Source: DAOTXK01 sp034435395
GTDB taxonomy: Bacteria > Chloroflexota > Anaerolineae > Aggregatilineales > Ch27
Reading direction: 5' to 3'
Assembly (NCBI GenBank): GCA_034435395.1
Contig: DAOTXK010000070.1
Span: forward strand, 1-5,546
Length of the DNA: 5,546 bases
Every line of letters starts with the position of its first letter. The first letter of the stretch is position 1. This document shows positions 1 to 5,546 of the stretch, one piece after another. The position numbers were made by a program, and so were the translations under genes. Below the pieces are notes generated by a model. It ran no database searches, had not been told where the DNA came from, and saw only the letters and a list, made by a program, of their open reading frames with translations.

Positions 1-239
1 CAGCGGTCCTGCGGCGCGCCGTCGTCGTTGAGGATCGGCTGGCCGGTGGCGCGGTCGAGGGCCTCAACACCCAGCTCCACCAGGCACATACGGCACATGC
101 CGACCGGCTTCATCTTGGGATGGTAACAGAAGACCGGGATCTCGACGTGGGCATAAACGCGGGCGGCGTCCACCAGGTTCATCCCGGCGGGGACTTCGTA
201 AGGCACACCATCGATGTGAAGGGTTACGGTTTCGGTCAT
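1..239 (-). CDS. nuoG: NADH-quinone oxidoreductase subunit G, N-terminal part (cut by window edge)
   Basis: This is the start of the large iron-sulfur subunit of respiratory complex I, which carries electrons from the NuoF/NuoE clusters along the peripheral arm toward quinone. Seen: 79 codons from the ATG at 239, beginning MTETVTLHIDGVPYEVPAG, a ferredoxin-type beta-grasp domain. The [2Fe-2S] ligand pattern is clear: Cys38 in PVFCYHPKMKPVG, then Cys49 and Cys52 in GMCRMCLVE. In this family the fourth cysteine lies further on, so it would fall beyond position 1. The ATG is preceded by AAAGG at a 7-nt distance, and the domain begins directly after it, which fixes the start. Unusually, nuoF is not the adjacent upstream gene: a glycosyltransferase-like gene and a 535-bp spacer intervene. 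A formate dehydrogenase or hydrogenase diaphorase subunit with the same N-terminal fold is possible. The full-length NuoF nearby favours complex I. Confidence 0.9.
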   Translation of the reverse strand, partial: MTETVTLHIDGVPYEVPAGMNLVDAARVYAHVEIPVFCYHPKMKPVGMCRMCLVELGVEALDRATGQPILNDDGAPQDR

Positions 240-285
240 CCGTCAGCCTTTGATGTGCGTCCAGCGCTCGTGACGCGAATTCACC

Positions 286-383
286 GCAGACCGTGCCCGC
301 CAGCCAGGCCCAGGGGACTCACCCGGCTTCCCGGCAGCACGGGTAAGCCCCTGGCCCATCATCGCGACGGCGCAGCGGTCTGC
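286..383 (-). ncRNA. Structured RNA element in the nuoG leader (unassigned class)
   Basis: On the minus strand a perfect 8-bp helix, GCAGACCG (383-376) with CGGTCTGC (293-286), closes the element. It appears to continue past a bulged C with TGC/GCA, and past a GG bulge with GCC/GGC. Inside is a long hairpin. Its CCAGGGG (354-348) pairs with CCCCTGG (316-310), CTT pairs with GAG allowing one wobble, and ACCCG (344-340) pairs with CGGGT (325-321), leaving a 14-nt terminal loop (339-326). The element ends 46 nt before the nuoG ATG and lies downstream of two candidate minus-strand promoters, so it would be transcribed as 5' leader. No U-tract follows, so it is not a plain intrinsic terminator. 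I cannot assign it to a known riboswitch family. The base pairing is seen directly; a regulatory role is inferred. Confidence 0.45.
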
Positions 384-393
384 ACCAGCAATT

Positions 394-399
394 ATTCTA
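394..399 (-). promoter_or_regulatory. Possible -10 element just upstream of the structured leader
   Basis: TAGAAT on the minus strand, in an AT-rich patch (390-420), would place a transcript start near 387, only a few bases before the closing helix of the structured element begins at 383. No convincing -35 hexamer sits 16-18 bp upstream, and the sequence there is occupied by the 402-429 dyad. It could be an activator- or repressor-controlled start, or merely AT-rich leader. Confidence 0.25.
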
Positions 400-401
400 A
401 C

Positions 402-429
402 GTGTTTCGTCTATTTTATCGACGAACAC
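402..429. promoter_or_regulatory. Inverted repeat upstream of nuoG (operator or leader hairpin)
   Basis: On the minus strand GTGTTCGTC (429-421) is followed after a 9-nt AT-rich loop by GACGAAACAC (411-402), which gives nine base pairs with one bulged A. It lies between the upstream promoter (469-497) and the structured RNA element. If transcribed it forms a hairpin in the leader. As DNA, its two-half-site arrangement next to the TAGAAT -10 candidate could bind a dimeric regulator. The sequence does not decide between these. Confidence 0.4.
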
Positions 430-468
430 CCCCCTGGGCGAGGGCCCCCAGAGCGAGGGATTGAGAAC

Positions 469-497
469 ATTGTAACAAGTGATGGGCCAGACGTAAA
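469..497 (-). promoter_or_regulatory. Candidate sigma70-type promoter for nuoG
   Basis: Read on the minus strand, a -35 hexamer TTTACG (497-492; 4 of 6 to TTGACA) is separated by exactly 17 bp from a -10 hexamer TACAAT (474-469; 5 of 6 to TATAAT). The -10 is preceded by TGT, which also fits an extended -10. Initiation would be near 462, giving nuoG a leader of about 220 nt that contains the dyad at 402-429 and the structured element at 286-383. This is the best promoter match in the nuoG upstream region. Confidence 0.5.
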
Positions 498-607
498 TGA
501 TAACGCGCCGGATGTGGGCGGCATTGGTGGGGGCGACGCGGCGAAACGGCTGAATTGAACCACCAAACGGCGGGGAAGGCAACCGGGCAGCGCCGCACAC
601 ACCAATC

Positions 608-632
608 GTAGCGGCGCGATGAATCGCGACGC
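608..632. repeat. Degenerate palindromic repeat (GTAG-GCG family)
   Basis: CGCGAT (615-620) and ATCGCG (623-628) are separated by two bases, with GCG/CGC pairing outside one mismatch (611-613 with 630-632) and GTAG beginning at 608. It looks like a decayed relative of the GTAGGG...CCCTAC palindrome at 738-765: both start GTAGnGGCG and enclose a self-complementary core. A detached CTAC at 646-649 may be the displaced far end. I infer a shared family from this similarity. Confidence 0.4.
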
Positions 633-661
633 GCCCGCCGGTCCACTACACAACCCGCCGC

Positions 662-679
662 GCCCGGTTCTTGCCGGGC
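662..679. repeat. Small perfect GC hairpin
   Basis: GCCCGG (662-667) and CCGGGC (674-679) pair perfectly around a 6-nt loop, TTCTTG. It lies about 95 bp past the glycosyltransferase stop codon, with no U-tract on either strand, so termination is not well supported. Confidence 0.3.
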
Positions 680-737
680 AGCCGTCAGCCGTTTGTCAGG
701 CGGACCGCGCCGACCTATGGAGCGCATGGGGGGTCTG

Positions 738-765
738 GTAGGGGCGAGGCATGCCTCGTCCCTAC
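738..765. repeat. 28-bp near-perfect palindrome after the glycosyltransferase stop
   Basis: The sequence starts GTAGGGGCGAGG, ends CCTCGTCCCTAC and is centred on CATG at 750-753. The two halves are complementary except at one position, which is a G-U wobble in plus-strand RNA and an A-C mismatch in minus-strand RNA. It begins 10 bp beyond the stop codon of the 775-2715 gene. Its form (short GTAGGG/CCCTAC termini, variable self-complementary core, intergenic position) resembles dispersed palindromes I recall from Chloroflexota and some cyanobacterial genomes. It could serve as a bidirectional transcription or mRNA-processing signal, but no U-tract follows it. Confidence 0.6.
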
Positions 766-774
766 GGGTGGCGC

Positions 775-2715
775 TCATTCCAGCGGCACATCCACCCAGG
801 GCGCGGCGGGATGGCCCGCCTCGTCCAGCACGTCCACCTGAATAAATCGTTCATCCTCGATCACGTACAGACCCAACCGCAGCGTGACCGTCGCTTCCGG
901 CACATCGGCGTCGATCCAGGTGATCAGGCGGTCGCCCGCCCGCCAGTAATGGTCCGGCCAGAAGTCCACGTCCTGCTGGGTCACGCGCTCGCCGCCCGCG
1001 TCCAGGAAGTGAGCAAACCAGCGCAGGTAACGCCCCTCGTGGGTGGCCGACGGCAGCGTCCACGCCACATACAGCCGCCCCTCGGCCAGCGCGTAGCCGG
1101 TCAGCGCGATCCCGTTGGCGAAGCGGACGGGCGGGAGGTCGATCAGCGGCGGGCCGTTCCAGGCGGGCGCCTGCGGGAAAACGTCGATCACGTACTCCCC
1201 CTCCCCGCCGGGCCGCAGCGGGAAAACCTGCGGCGAATCCGTCTGGTAGAGGTCCCCGCCCGGATACGGCAGGGCGCGCGGGGCGGTCAGGACGGCGAAC
1301 GGGCCATCGGCTGGCAGGACGGCGACTCCCCCGGCGGTGGTCACGACCTCGCGCACGCTGTCCGCCGTCTCAAAGAGCAGCGAGCGCCACACCTGGACGC
1401 CGCTATAGGAGCTTTGCCCGCCCAGGATCAGCACGTCGTCGTAGGGGGCCAGCGCCGCCGCCACCTGCATGGAATAACGCAGCGGCGTGCTGAAGCCCTC
1501 CGGCGTGTAATGGGTGTTCACGAAGTCCAGCATGCCAAAGTACCAGGCCCCCTGTGACAGCAGCGCCATCCCCAGCCCGCCGTAGACGACCGCCCGGCCC
1601 GCCAGCCGGAGCCGCGCCGGCAGCCGGTGGAGCCGGTCCGCCAGCCAGACCGCCCCCAGGCCCGCCCCCAGGCAAAGCGCCGGGATGCCGGGCACAAAAT
1701 AATGGCCGTAGACGCCGGTCCAGTCCGGCCAGAAGGCCAGCACCGGCAGGGCGACCCACAGCAGCAGGGGGACCGCCAGATGTCGGTAGGCGCGGACGAC
1801 CACGACGGCGACCGCCCCCAGCAGCGTGAACAGACCCACCAGCGACCACAGCGCGTCAGGAATCGGGTCAACGGCCAGCAGATCGGGCGCGGCCTCCCCG
1901 GCCACACCCTCGATGCCCAGGCCGGTGAGCAGCGGCAGGAAGCGGACGAACACCTTGTCCCGCAGACGGAGCGGCCCCTCCCCCCCGACGGCTCCGATCA
2001 GGCTCGCCGGGTCGCCCCCGGCGTACTGCGCCAGTCCGACGGCGAAGGGCACCATCACCAGCCCGCCCAGGAGCAGCCCCAGCGCCAGCGCCCGCCGGTT
2101 GATCCGCCCCCGTCCCCGCCAGACCAGTCCCAGCGCCAGCGGGATCAGCGTCCAGGCGGCGTAATGAATCTGGACGCCCGCCAGGAAAACCGGGATGGCC
2201 GCCGCCTGCGCCGGACGACGCCCCTCCCAGTAACCGTGGAGAAACAGCAGCAGCCCCAGCAGGATAAGGGGCGTGTGGAGATTCTGAATCCAGATGGTGC
2301 GGCTGTAGATGACGGCGTAGGGGTTCAGCGCGTAGGCGAACCCGGCGATGACCGCGACGCGGGGATGGGCGTAACGATGCGCCAGCAGCCACAGCAGCCC
2401 GACGCCGACCACGTTCCACGCGCCGATGCCCAGCGTCACCGCCGGCGGGTTGTGGAATACGGCATAGGGCAGCGCCAGCAGGTAATGGGCCATCGGCGAA
2501 TTGGGCAGCTCGGCGGACGACATCTGTCCCAGCAGCGGGAAGGCCCGCCCCGCCGCCACCCCCTGCGCCAGGTATAACAGCTCCGCCTGGTCGTATTTAA
2601 AGTGCAGCACGTCCGGGCGGCCCAGGCGCATCACCGCCGCCGCCAGCAGAATCGCCGCCAGCCAGAACAGGTCGCGCCGGGTGATGGGATGAGTGGGGAA
2701 CGTCGGGTGGTGCAC
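775..2715 (-). CDS. Multi-pass membrane glycosyltransferase-like protein (GT-C / PMT-ArnT type)
   Basis: Probable integral membrane GT-C enzyme, a class that moves sugars from polyprenyl-phosphate donors to lipids or proteins outside the cytoplasmic membrane; its substrate cannot be read from sequence. Seen in 646 residues: a short polar N-terminus, a first hydrophobic helix (about 15-31), then KYDQAELLYLA (40-50). That last segment is the loop where this class carries its catalytic aspartate, making Asp42 the candidate. NSPMAHYLLALPYAVF (72-87) resembles the PMT_2 domain. About ten further helices lie between 73 and 390, followed by a soluble part. Its last 125 residues, from PPVRFANGIALTGY on, look beta-rich. 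The GTG at 2715 is the first start after an in-frame TGA at 2719-2721. However, a better ribosome site points to an ATG at 2722 in another frame. The gene splits nuoF from nuoG and has repeats on both sides. Other GT-C families, or a transporter-like membrane protein, are not excluded. Confidence 0.75.
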   Translation of the reverse strand: MHHPTFPTHPITRRDLFWLAAILLAAAVMRLGRPDVLHFKYDQAELLYLAQGVAAGRAFPLLGQMSSAELPNSPMAHYLLALPYAVFHNPPAVTLGIGAWNVVGVGLLWLLAHRYAHPRVAVIAGFAYALNPYAVIYSRTIWIQNLHTPLILLGLLLFLHGYWEGRRPAQAAAIPVFLAGVQIHYAAWTLIPLALGLVWRGRGRINRRALALGLLLGGLVMVPFAVGLAQYAGGDPASLIGAVGGEGPLRLRDKVFVRFLPLLTGLGIEGVAGEAAPDLLAVDPIPDALWSLVGLFTLLGAVAVVVVRAYRHLAVPLLLWVALPVLAFWPDWTGVYGHYFVPGIPALCLGAGLGAVWLADRLHRLPARLRLAGRAVVYGGLGMALLSQGAWYFGMLDFVNTHYTPEGFSTPLRYSMQVAAALAPYDDVLILGGQSSYSGVQVWRSLLFETADSVREVVTTAGGVAVLPADGPFAVLTAPRALPYPGGDLYQTDSPQVFPLRPGGEGEYVIDVFPQAPAWNGPPLIDLPPVRFANGIALTGYALAEGRLYVAWTLPSATHEGRYLRWFAHFLDAGGERVTQQDVDFWPDHYWRAGDRLITWIDADVPEATVTLRLGLYVIEDERFIQVDVLDEAGHPAAPWVDVPLE

Positions 2716-2730
2716 CGGTCATCTGCCTTA

Positions 2731-2773
2731 CCTCACCCCTAGCTGAAAAGGGGTCGGGGGATAAGGGGTGAGG
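2731..2773. repeat. Inverted repeat CCTCACCCCT / AGGGGTGAGG before the glycosyltransferase
   Basis: A perfect 10-bp inverted repeat (2731-2740 with 2764-2773) surrounds a 23-bp G-rich/A-rich centre. In minus-strand RNA its 3' arm, AGGGGTGAGG, ends about 15 nt before the GTG start and overlaps the purine-rich GAGGTAAGG that would act as ribosome-binding site. Folding could therefore limit translation of the glycosyltransferase. The CCTCACCCC...GGGGTGAGG form resembles fragments of common intergenic repeats in Chloroflexota-like genomes. The pairing is seen; both the repeat family and any regulatory role are inferred. Confidence 0.5.
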
Positions 2774-2792
2774 TGGAGCGATCCTACCGCAG

Positions 2793-2824
2793 CGGCGGGC
2801 GGCTGGCGACAGCCCTGCCCGCCG
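2793..2824. repeat. 13-bp GC hairpin with GCGA tetraloop between nuoF and the glycosyltransferase
   Basis: CGGCGGGC (2793-2800) pairs with GCCCGCCG (2817-2824), and GGCTG (2801-2805) pairs with CAGCC (2810-2814), around a 4-nt loop GCGA, with only a CT bulge. Plus-strand RNA would have a GNRA tetraloop; minus-strand RNA, the coding sense here, a UCGC loop. This is one of the most stable-looking hairpins in the window. It has no U-tract on the minus strand, so it may stabilise or delimit the nuoF message rather than end it on its own. Confidence 0.45.
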
Positions 2825-2867
2825 GGGTGGCGCTCCCCCGCCAAACGTGCGCGTGTCTGACAGCAAC

Positions 2868-2898
2868 GGCGGACGCTGTTGGGATATCAACGTCCGCC
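2868..2898 (-). terminator. Hairpin just after the nuoF stop, possible terminator or 3'-end stabiliser
   Basis: GGCGGACG (2868-2875) and CGTCCGCC (2891-2898) form a perfect 8-bp stem with a 15-nt loop. An alternative fold adds GTTG/CAAC inside. It starts 29 nt past the nuoF stop codon, the usual place for a 3'-end structure. No T-run follows on the minus strand, so intrinsic termination is not supported by the standard model. Confidence 0.35.
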
Positions 2899-2927
2899 GC
2901 CGCCGTGTTCTGGCGAGGTGCGCCGTT

Positions 2928-4253
<1,326 letters not shown>

Positions 4254-4349
4254 GGGCTGTCGTTCTCCCTGAAGGAGCCTCACCCTGCTGCTGTCAGGAT
4301 AAAAGCTGCCGGGAACATTAACAGATCGCGATATTTTTCACGGATTCAG

Positions 4350-4358
4350 AGTATAACA
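4350..4358 (-). promoter_or_regulatory. Extended -10 promoter for nuoF
   Basis: In the AT-rich spacer upstream of nuoF the minus strand reads TGTTATACT: a TATACT -10 hexamer (5 of 6) with the TGn extension. Extended -10 promoters can work without a strong -35, and none is visible at 17 bp. Initiation near 4343 would give a leader of about 90 nt before the ATG at 4253. This would let nuoF be expressed apart from the genes upstream. Confidence 0.5.
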
Positions 4359-4393
4359 AAAGACGGGCGGATTTCCGAATGAATATTAAACGG

Positions 4394-4903
4394 CTATGCC
4401 TCGCCGGGAGGCTGATCGGCCCTGTCGTCCTGATGCCGCCAGGTCAGCGCGGCGAGCAGCGCGCCCAGCAGCACCAGCAGGTACCCCGGCGTGGCGCACA
4501 GCGGCCCGTTGTAGAGCGCGATGCCCGCCGTGTAAAAGATGCCCAGCGCCCCCACGACGATCAGGCCGATCCAGGGCAGCGGCCCCTCGCGGAACGCCGC
4601 CGCCGTGGCCAGGGCCAGCCCACCCAGCACCAGGGCGTAGTGCAGCGCGTCCCATACCCGCCGCCAGACCCAGCCGAACGACGGCGCGGCCTGGACGGGG
4701 AGGGCGCTCTCTGCCGGGGTCGCCAGCAGCCGCGACCAGTGCGGCACCAGCCGGGGAAACGGCTCGCCGGGCACGTCCGACGGCCAGGCCATCAGCAGCG
4801 TGGCGCAGGCGACCATCGCCAGCCCCAGGAAAACCACCGCCAGCATGCCCCGCGACGGCGAGGCCGAGCGGCGAATGGAGAATGTTGAATCAGCGTTTTC
4901 CAC
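4394..4903 (-). CDS. Small four-helix membrane protein of unknown function
   Basis: I do not recognise this protein. In 169 residues it shows four hydrophobic segments, at about 20-40, 84-104, 109-131 and 137-155. A 45-residue, proline-containing stretch lies between the first two helices, and a charged, polar C-terminal tail follows the last. Arginines before the first helix suggest a cytoplasmic N-terminus. The longest reading starts with GTG at 4903. An ATG at 4846 (residue 20) directly begins the first helix and is an alternative, because the sequence upstream of it contains short heptad-like repeats that look intergenic. Neither start has a strong ribosome site. Amino-acid composition and helix pattern support a real gene. 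It lies 52 bp after the acetyltransferase stop on the same strand, so the two may be co-transcribed. Confidence 0.6.
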   Translation of the reverse strand: MENADSTFSIRRSASPSRGMLAVVFLGLAMVACATLLMAWPSDVPGEPFPRLVPHWSRLLATPAESALPVQAAPSFGWVWRRVWDALHYALVLGGLALATAAAFREGPLPWIGLIVVGALGIFYTAGIALYNGPLCATPGYLLVLLGALLAALTWRHQDDRADQPPGEA

Positions 4904-4951
4904 TGACGCCGGATACCTTCACTTGGGCGCTCACCATTCACCCTTCCCCAC
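4873..4951. repeat. Degenerate heptad repeats in inverted arrangement
   Basis: On the plus strand GAATGGA-GAATGTT-GAATCAG (4873-4893) steps in sevens, and CACCATT-CACCCTT-CCCCACT (from 4932) does the same. The outermost parts are inversely related: GAATGGAG (4873-4880) complements CTC-A-CCATTC (4930-4939) with one bulge. Short heptamer repeats of this look are known from some filamentous bacteria. Only a few units are present, so chance is possible. They span the junction between the acetyltransferase and the membrane-protein gene and make the GTG start of the latter less certain. Confidence 0.3.
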
Positions 4952-4955
4952 TGGT

Positions 4956-5402
4956 CTACACGTCCTGGCTGTCGCGTTTGGAGAAGTAGATCACGTCGTC
5001 ATGGCGGACGTATCCGGCCTGGGTGAAGAGCGCCAGGCTGGCCTGGTTCCAGGACTCGATATGGGCGGAGATGACGGGCAGGCCGCGCTCGTCCCGCAGG
5101 ACGCGCTCCGCCTCGCCGATCAGGCGCTTCCCCAGGCCGCGCCGCCGGTAGTCCGGGTGCACGGCCAGGCGGTTGATCCAGCCCCGGCGGCTGTCGTGGG
5201 TCGCCAGGACCACGCCGATCAACCGCCCGTCATCTTCCAGCCCGATGGCCACCTGGCAGCCGGAGGCGAGCTGAGCGGCAAAGGCTTCCCCCGAATCCCG
5301 CCCCCCGGGCCGGATGTGCAGCCCGGCGGCCTCCCACAGCGCGCGCACGGCCTCGTAGTCGTCGGCGGTCAGGCGGCGGGTGGTGATCGGTGATTCAGTC
5401 AT
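4956..5402 (-). CDS. GNAT-family N-acetyltransferase
   Basis: Cytoplasmic acetyltransferase that would transfer an acetyl group from acetyl-CoA to an amine; the acceptor cannot be predicted. In 148 residues the GNAT core is clear: ITTRRLTADDYEAVRALWEAAG at the N-terminus, strand VAIGLEDDGRLIGVVLATHD, motif A INRLAVHPDYRRRGLGKRLI with the acetyl-CoA pyrophosphate loop RRRGLG (86-91), and motif B-like SWNQASLALFTQAGY (117-131), where the late tyrosine (Tyr131) sits as in many family members. The pattern resembles RimI-like or general GNAT proteins. I chose the ATG at 5402 because the fold begins there. The same frame is open upstream to the window edge, but that part is arginine-rich and overlaps what looks like the end of another gene in a different frame. 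No strong ribosome site is visible. It may be co-transcribed with the membrane protein that follows. Confidence 0.88.
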   Translation of the reverse strand: MTESPITTRRLTADDYEAVRALWEAAGLHIRPGGRDSGEAFAAQLASGCQVAIGLEDDGRLIGVVLATHDSRRGWINRLAVHPDYRRRGLGKRLIGEAERVLRDERGLPVISAHIESWNQASLALFTQAGYVRHDDVIYFSKRDSQDV

Positions 5403-5476
5403 CGTCGGAGAGAACCGTGTGGGTCGGCCAGGCCAGACGGGCATCCCGGAGGGAACAGCGGCGCGGCGTGCCCCCC

Positions 5477-5546
5477 TTACCCGGCGTCGTCCGCCGTCGA
5501 TTGACCATCCTCTGGCGGCGGCTCGACCCCGGCTTCGGCCCGCCAC
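5477..5546 (-). CDS. C-terminal tail of an unidentified upstream gene (cut by window edge)
   Basis: In one minus-strand frame the last 22 codons before a TAA at 5479-5477 read WRAEAGVEPPPEDGQSTADDAG, an acidic, proline-containing tail of ordinary look, with 17 of 22 codons ending in G or C. The competing open frame here, continuous with the acetyltransferase, is an arginine-rich string typical of an antisense or shifted reading. The gene would end 74 bp before the acetyltransferase start. Its identity cannot be told from 22 residues. Given the neighbourhood, nuoE is one possibility, but nothing in the tail shows it. Confidence 0.35.
   Translation of the reverse strand, partial: WRAEAGVEPPPEDGQSTADDAG

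Larger units (their letters stand above)
240..774. other. 535-bp gene-free stretch between the glycosyltransferase gene and nuoG
   Basis: No convincing gene lies here. The open frames are short, arginine/proline-rich and match nothing I recognise. From the glycosyltransferase end it holds a near-perfect 28-bp palindrome (738-765), a small GC hairpin (662-679), a second, degenerate palindrome (608-632) and a plain GC-rich stretch (about 500-607) with only a short AAACGGC direct repeat (544-550 and 565-571). Then come a sigma70-like promoter on the minus strand (469-497), an AT-rich dyad (402-429) and a compact structured element (286-383) ahead of nuoG. It reads as a repeat-rich intergenic half followed by the regulatory leader of nuoG. 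Confidence 0.75.

Noticed and set aside
311..345. Minus strand GGGAAGCCGGGTGAG resembles part of the cobalamin riboswitch core
   Set aside because: The paired segments that should follow are absent. The CCGG...CCGG stem with its AAU loop, the ACUGU segment and the AGYCAGGA-type B12 box cannot be found, and the stretch is better explained as the loop side of the long hairpin.
431..450. CTGGG...CCCAG inverted repeat in the early nuoG leader
   Set aside because: Only five base pairs in a very G/C-biased stretch, so chance is a sufficient explanation.
416..778. Minus-strand open frame of 120 codons in the nuoG-side spacer
   Set aside because: The composition is arginine/proline-rich, and it runs through the palindromes and the promoter-like region; nothing supports translation.
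751..2577. Long open frames on the plus strand opposite the glycosyltransferase (268 and 316 codons)
   Set aside because: They are glutamine/arginine/proline-rich readings of the antisense strand of a high-GC gene and show no recognisable domain.
4254..4283. Upstream GTG start for nuoF adding ten residues
   Set aside because: It has no ribosome site at proper spacing, and the added residues do not resemble the NuoF N-terminus; the ATG at 4253 is preceded by AGGGAG.
4361..4380. Possible intrinsic terminator after the membrane-protein gene (CGG-AAAT-CCG followed by a T-rich run on the minus strand)
   Set aside because: The stem has only three base pairs, and the T-rich run is part of the nuoF promoter sequence.

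Overview
The window is high-GC bacterial DNA. Every gene I can support lies on the minus strand, so transcription runs from high to low coordinates. The likely source is Chloroflexota (Anaerolineae- or Caldilineae-like). This rests on three things: the high-GC codon use; a multi-pass GT-C-type glycosyltransferase with a beta-rich C-terminal tail of a kind I associate with that phylum; and intergenic GTAGGG...CCCTAC and CCTCACCCC...GGGGTGAGG palindromes that resemble dispersed repeats I recall from such genomes. This is recognition from memory, not a search, so the taxonomy is tentative.

Layout in transcription order: (1) the last 22 codons of an unidentified gene (5546-5477); (2) a GNAT-family N-acetyltransferase (5402-4956); (3) a small four-helix membrane protein of unknown function (4903-4394); (4) a 140-bp spacer with a good extended -10 promoter; (5) a complete nuoF, the NADH/FMN/4Fe-4S subunit of complex I (4253-2928); (6) a spacer of about 210 bp with three strong inverted repeats; (7) a 646-residue membrane glycosyltransferase-like protein (2715-775); (8) a 535-bp gene-free stretch with two repeat-like palindromes, a sigma70-like promoter and a heavily structured leader; (9) the first 79 codons of nuoG, running off the window at position 1.

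nuoF and nuoG encode neighbouring subunits of the NADH-oxidising module of respiratory complex I and are usually adjacent, often as nuoE-nuoF-nuoG. Here a glycosyltransferase-like gene flanked by palindromic repeats sits between them. nuoF and nuoG each appear to have their own promoter, and no recognisable nuoE lies directly upstream of nuoF. The glycosyltransferase, membrane protein and acetyltransferase have no obvious role in complex I.

The observation most worth following is the nuoG leader at roughly 240-497. It has a -35/-10 pair with a 17-bp spacer, then a 9-bp dyad, then a compact fold of about 98 nt closed by a perfect 8-bp helix with a long inner hairpin, ending 46 nt before the nuoG start codon. 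I could not match it to a known riboswitch or ncRNA class. It is a candidate cis-regulatory RNA or small RNA. I see no mobile element, CRISPR array, tRNA, rRNA or defence system.
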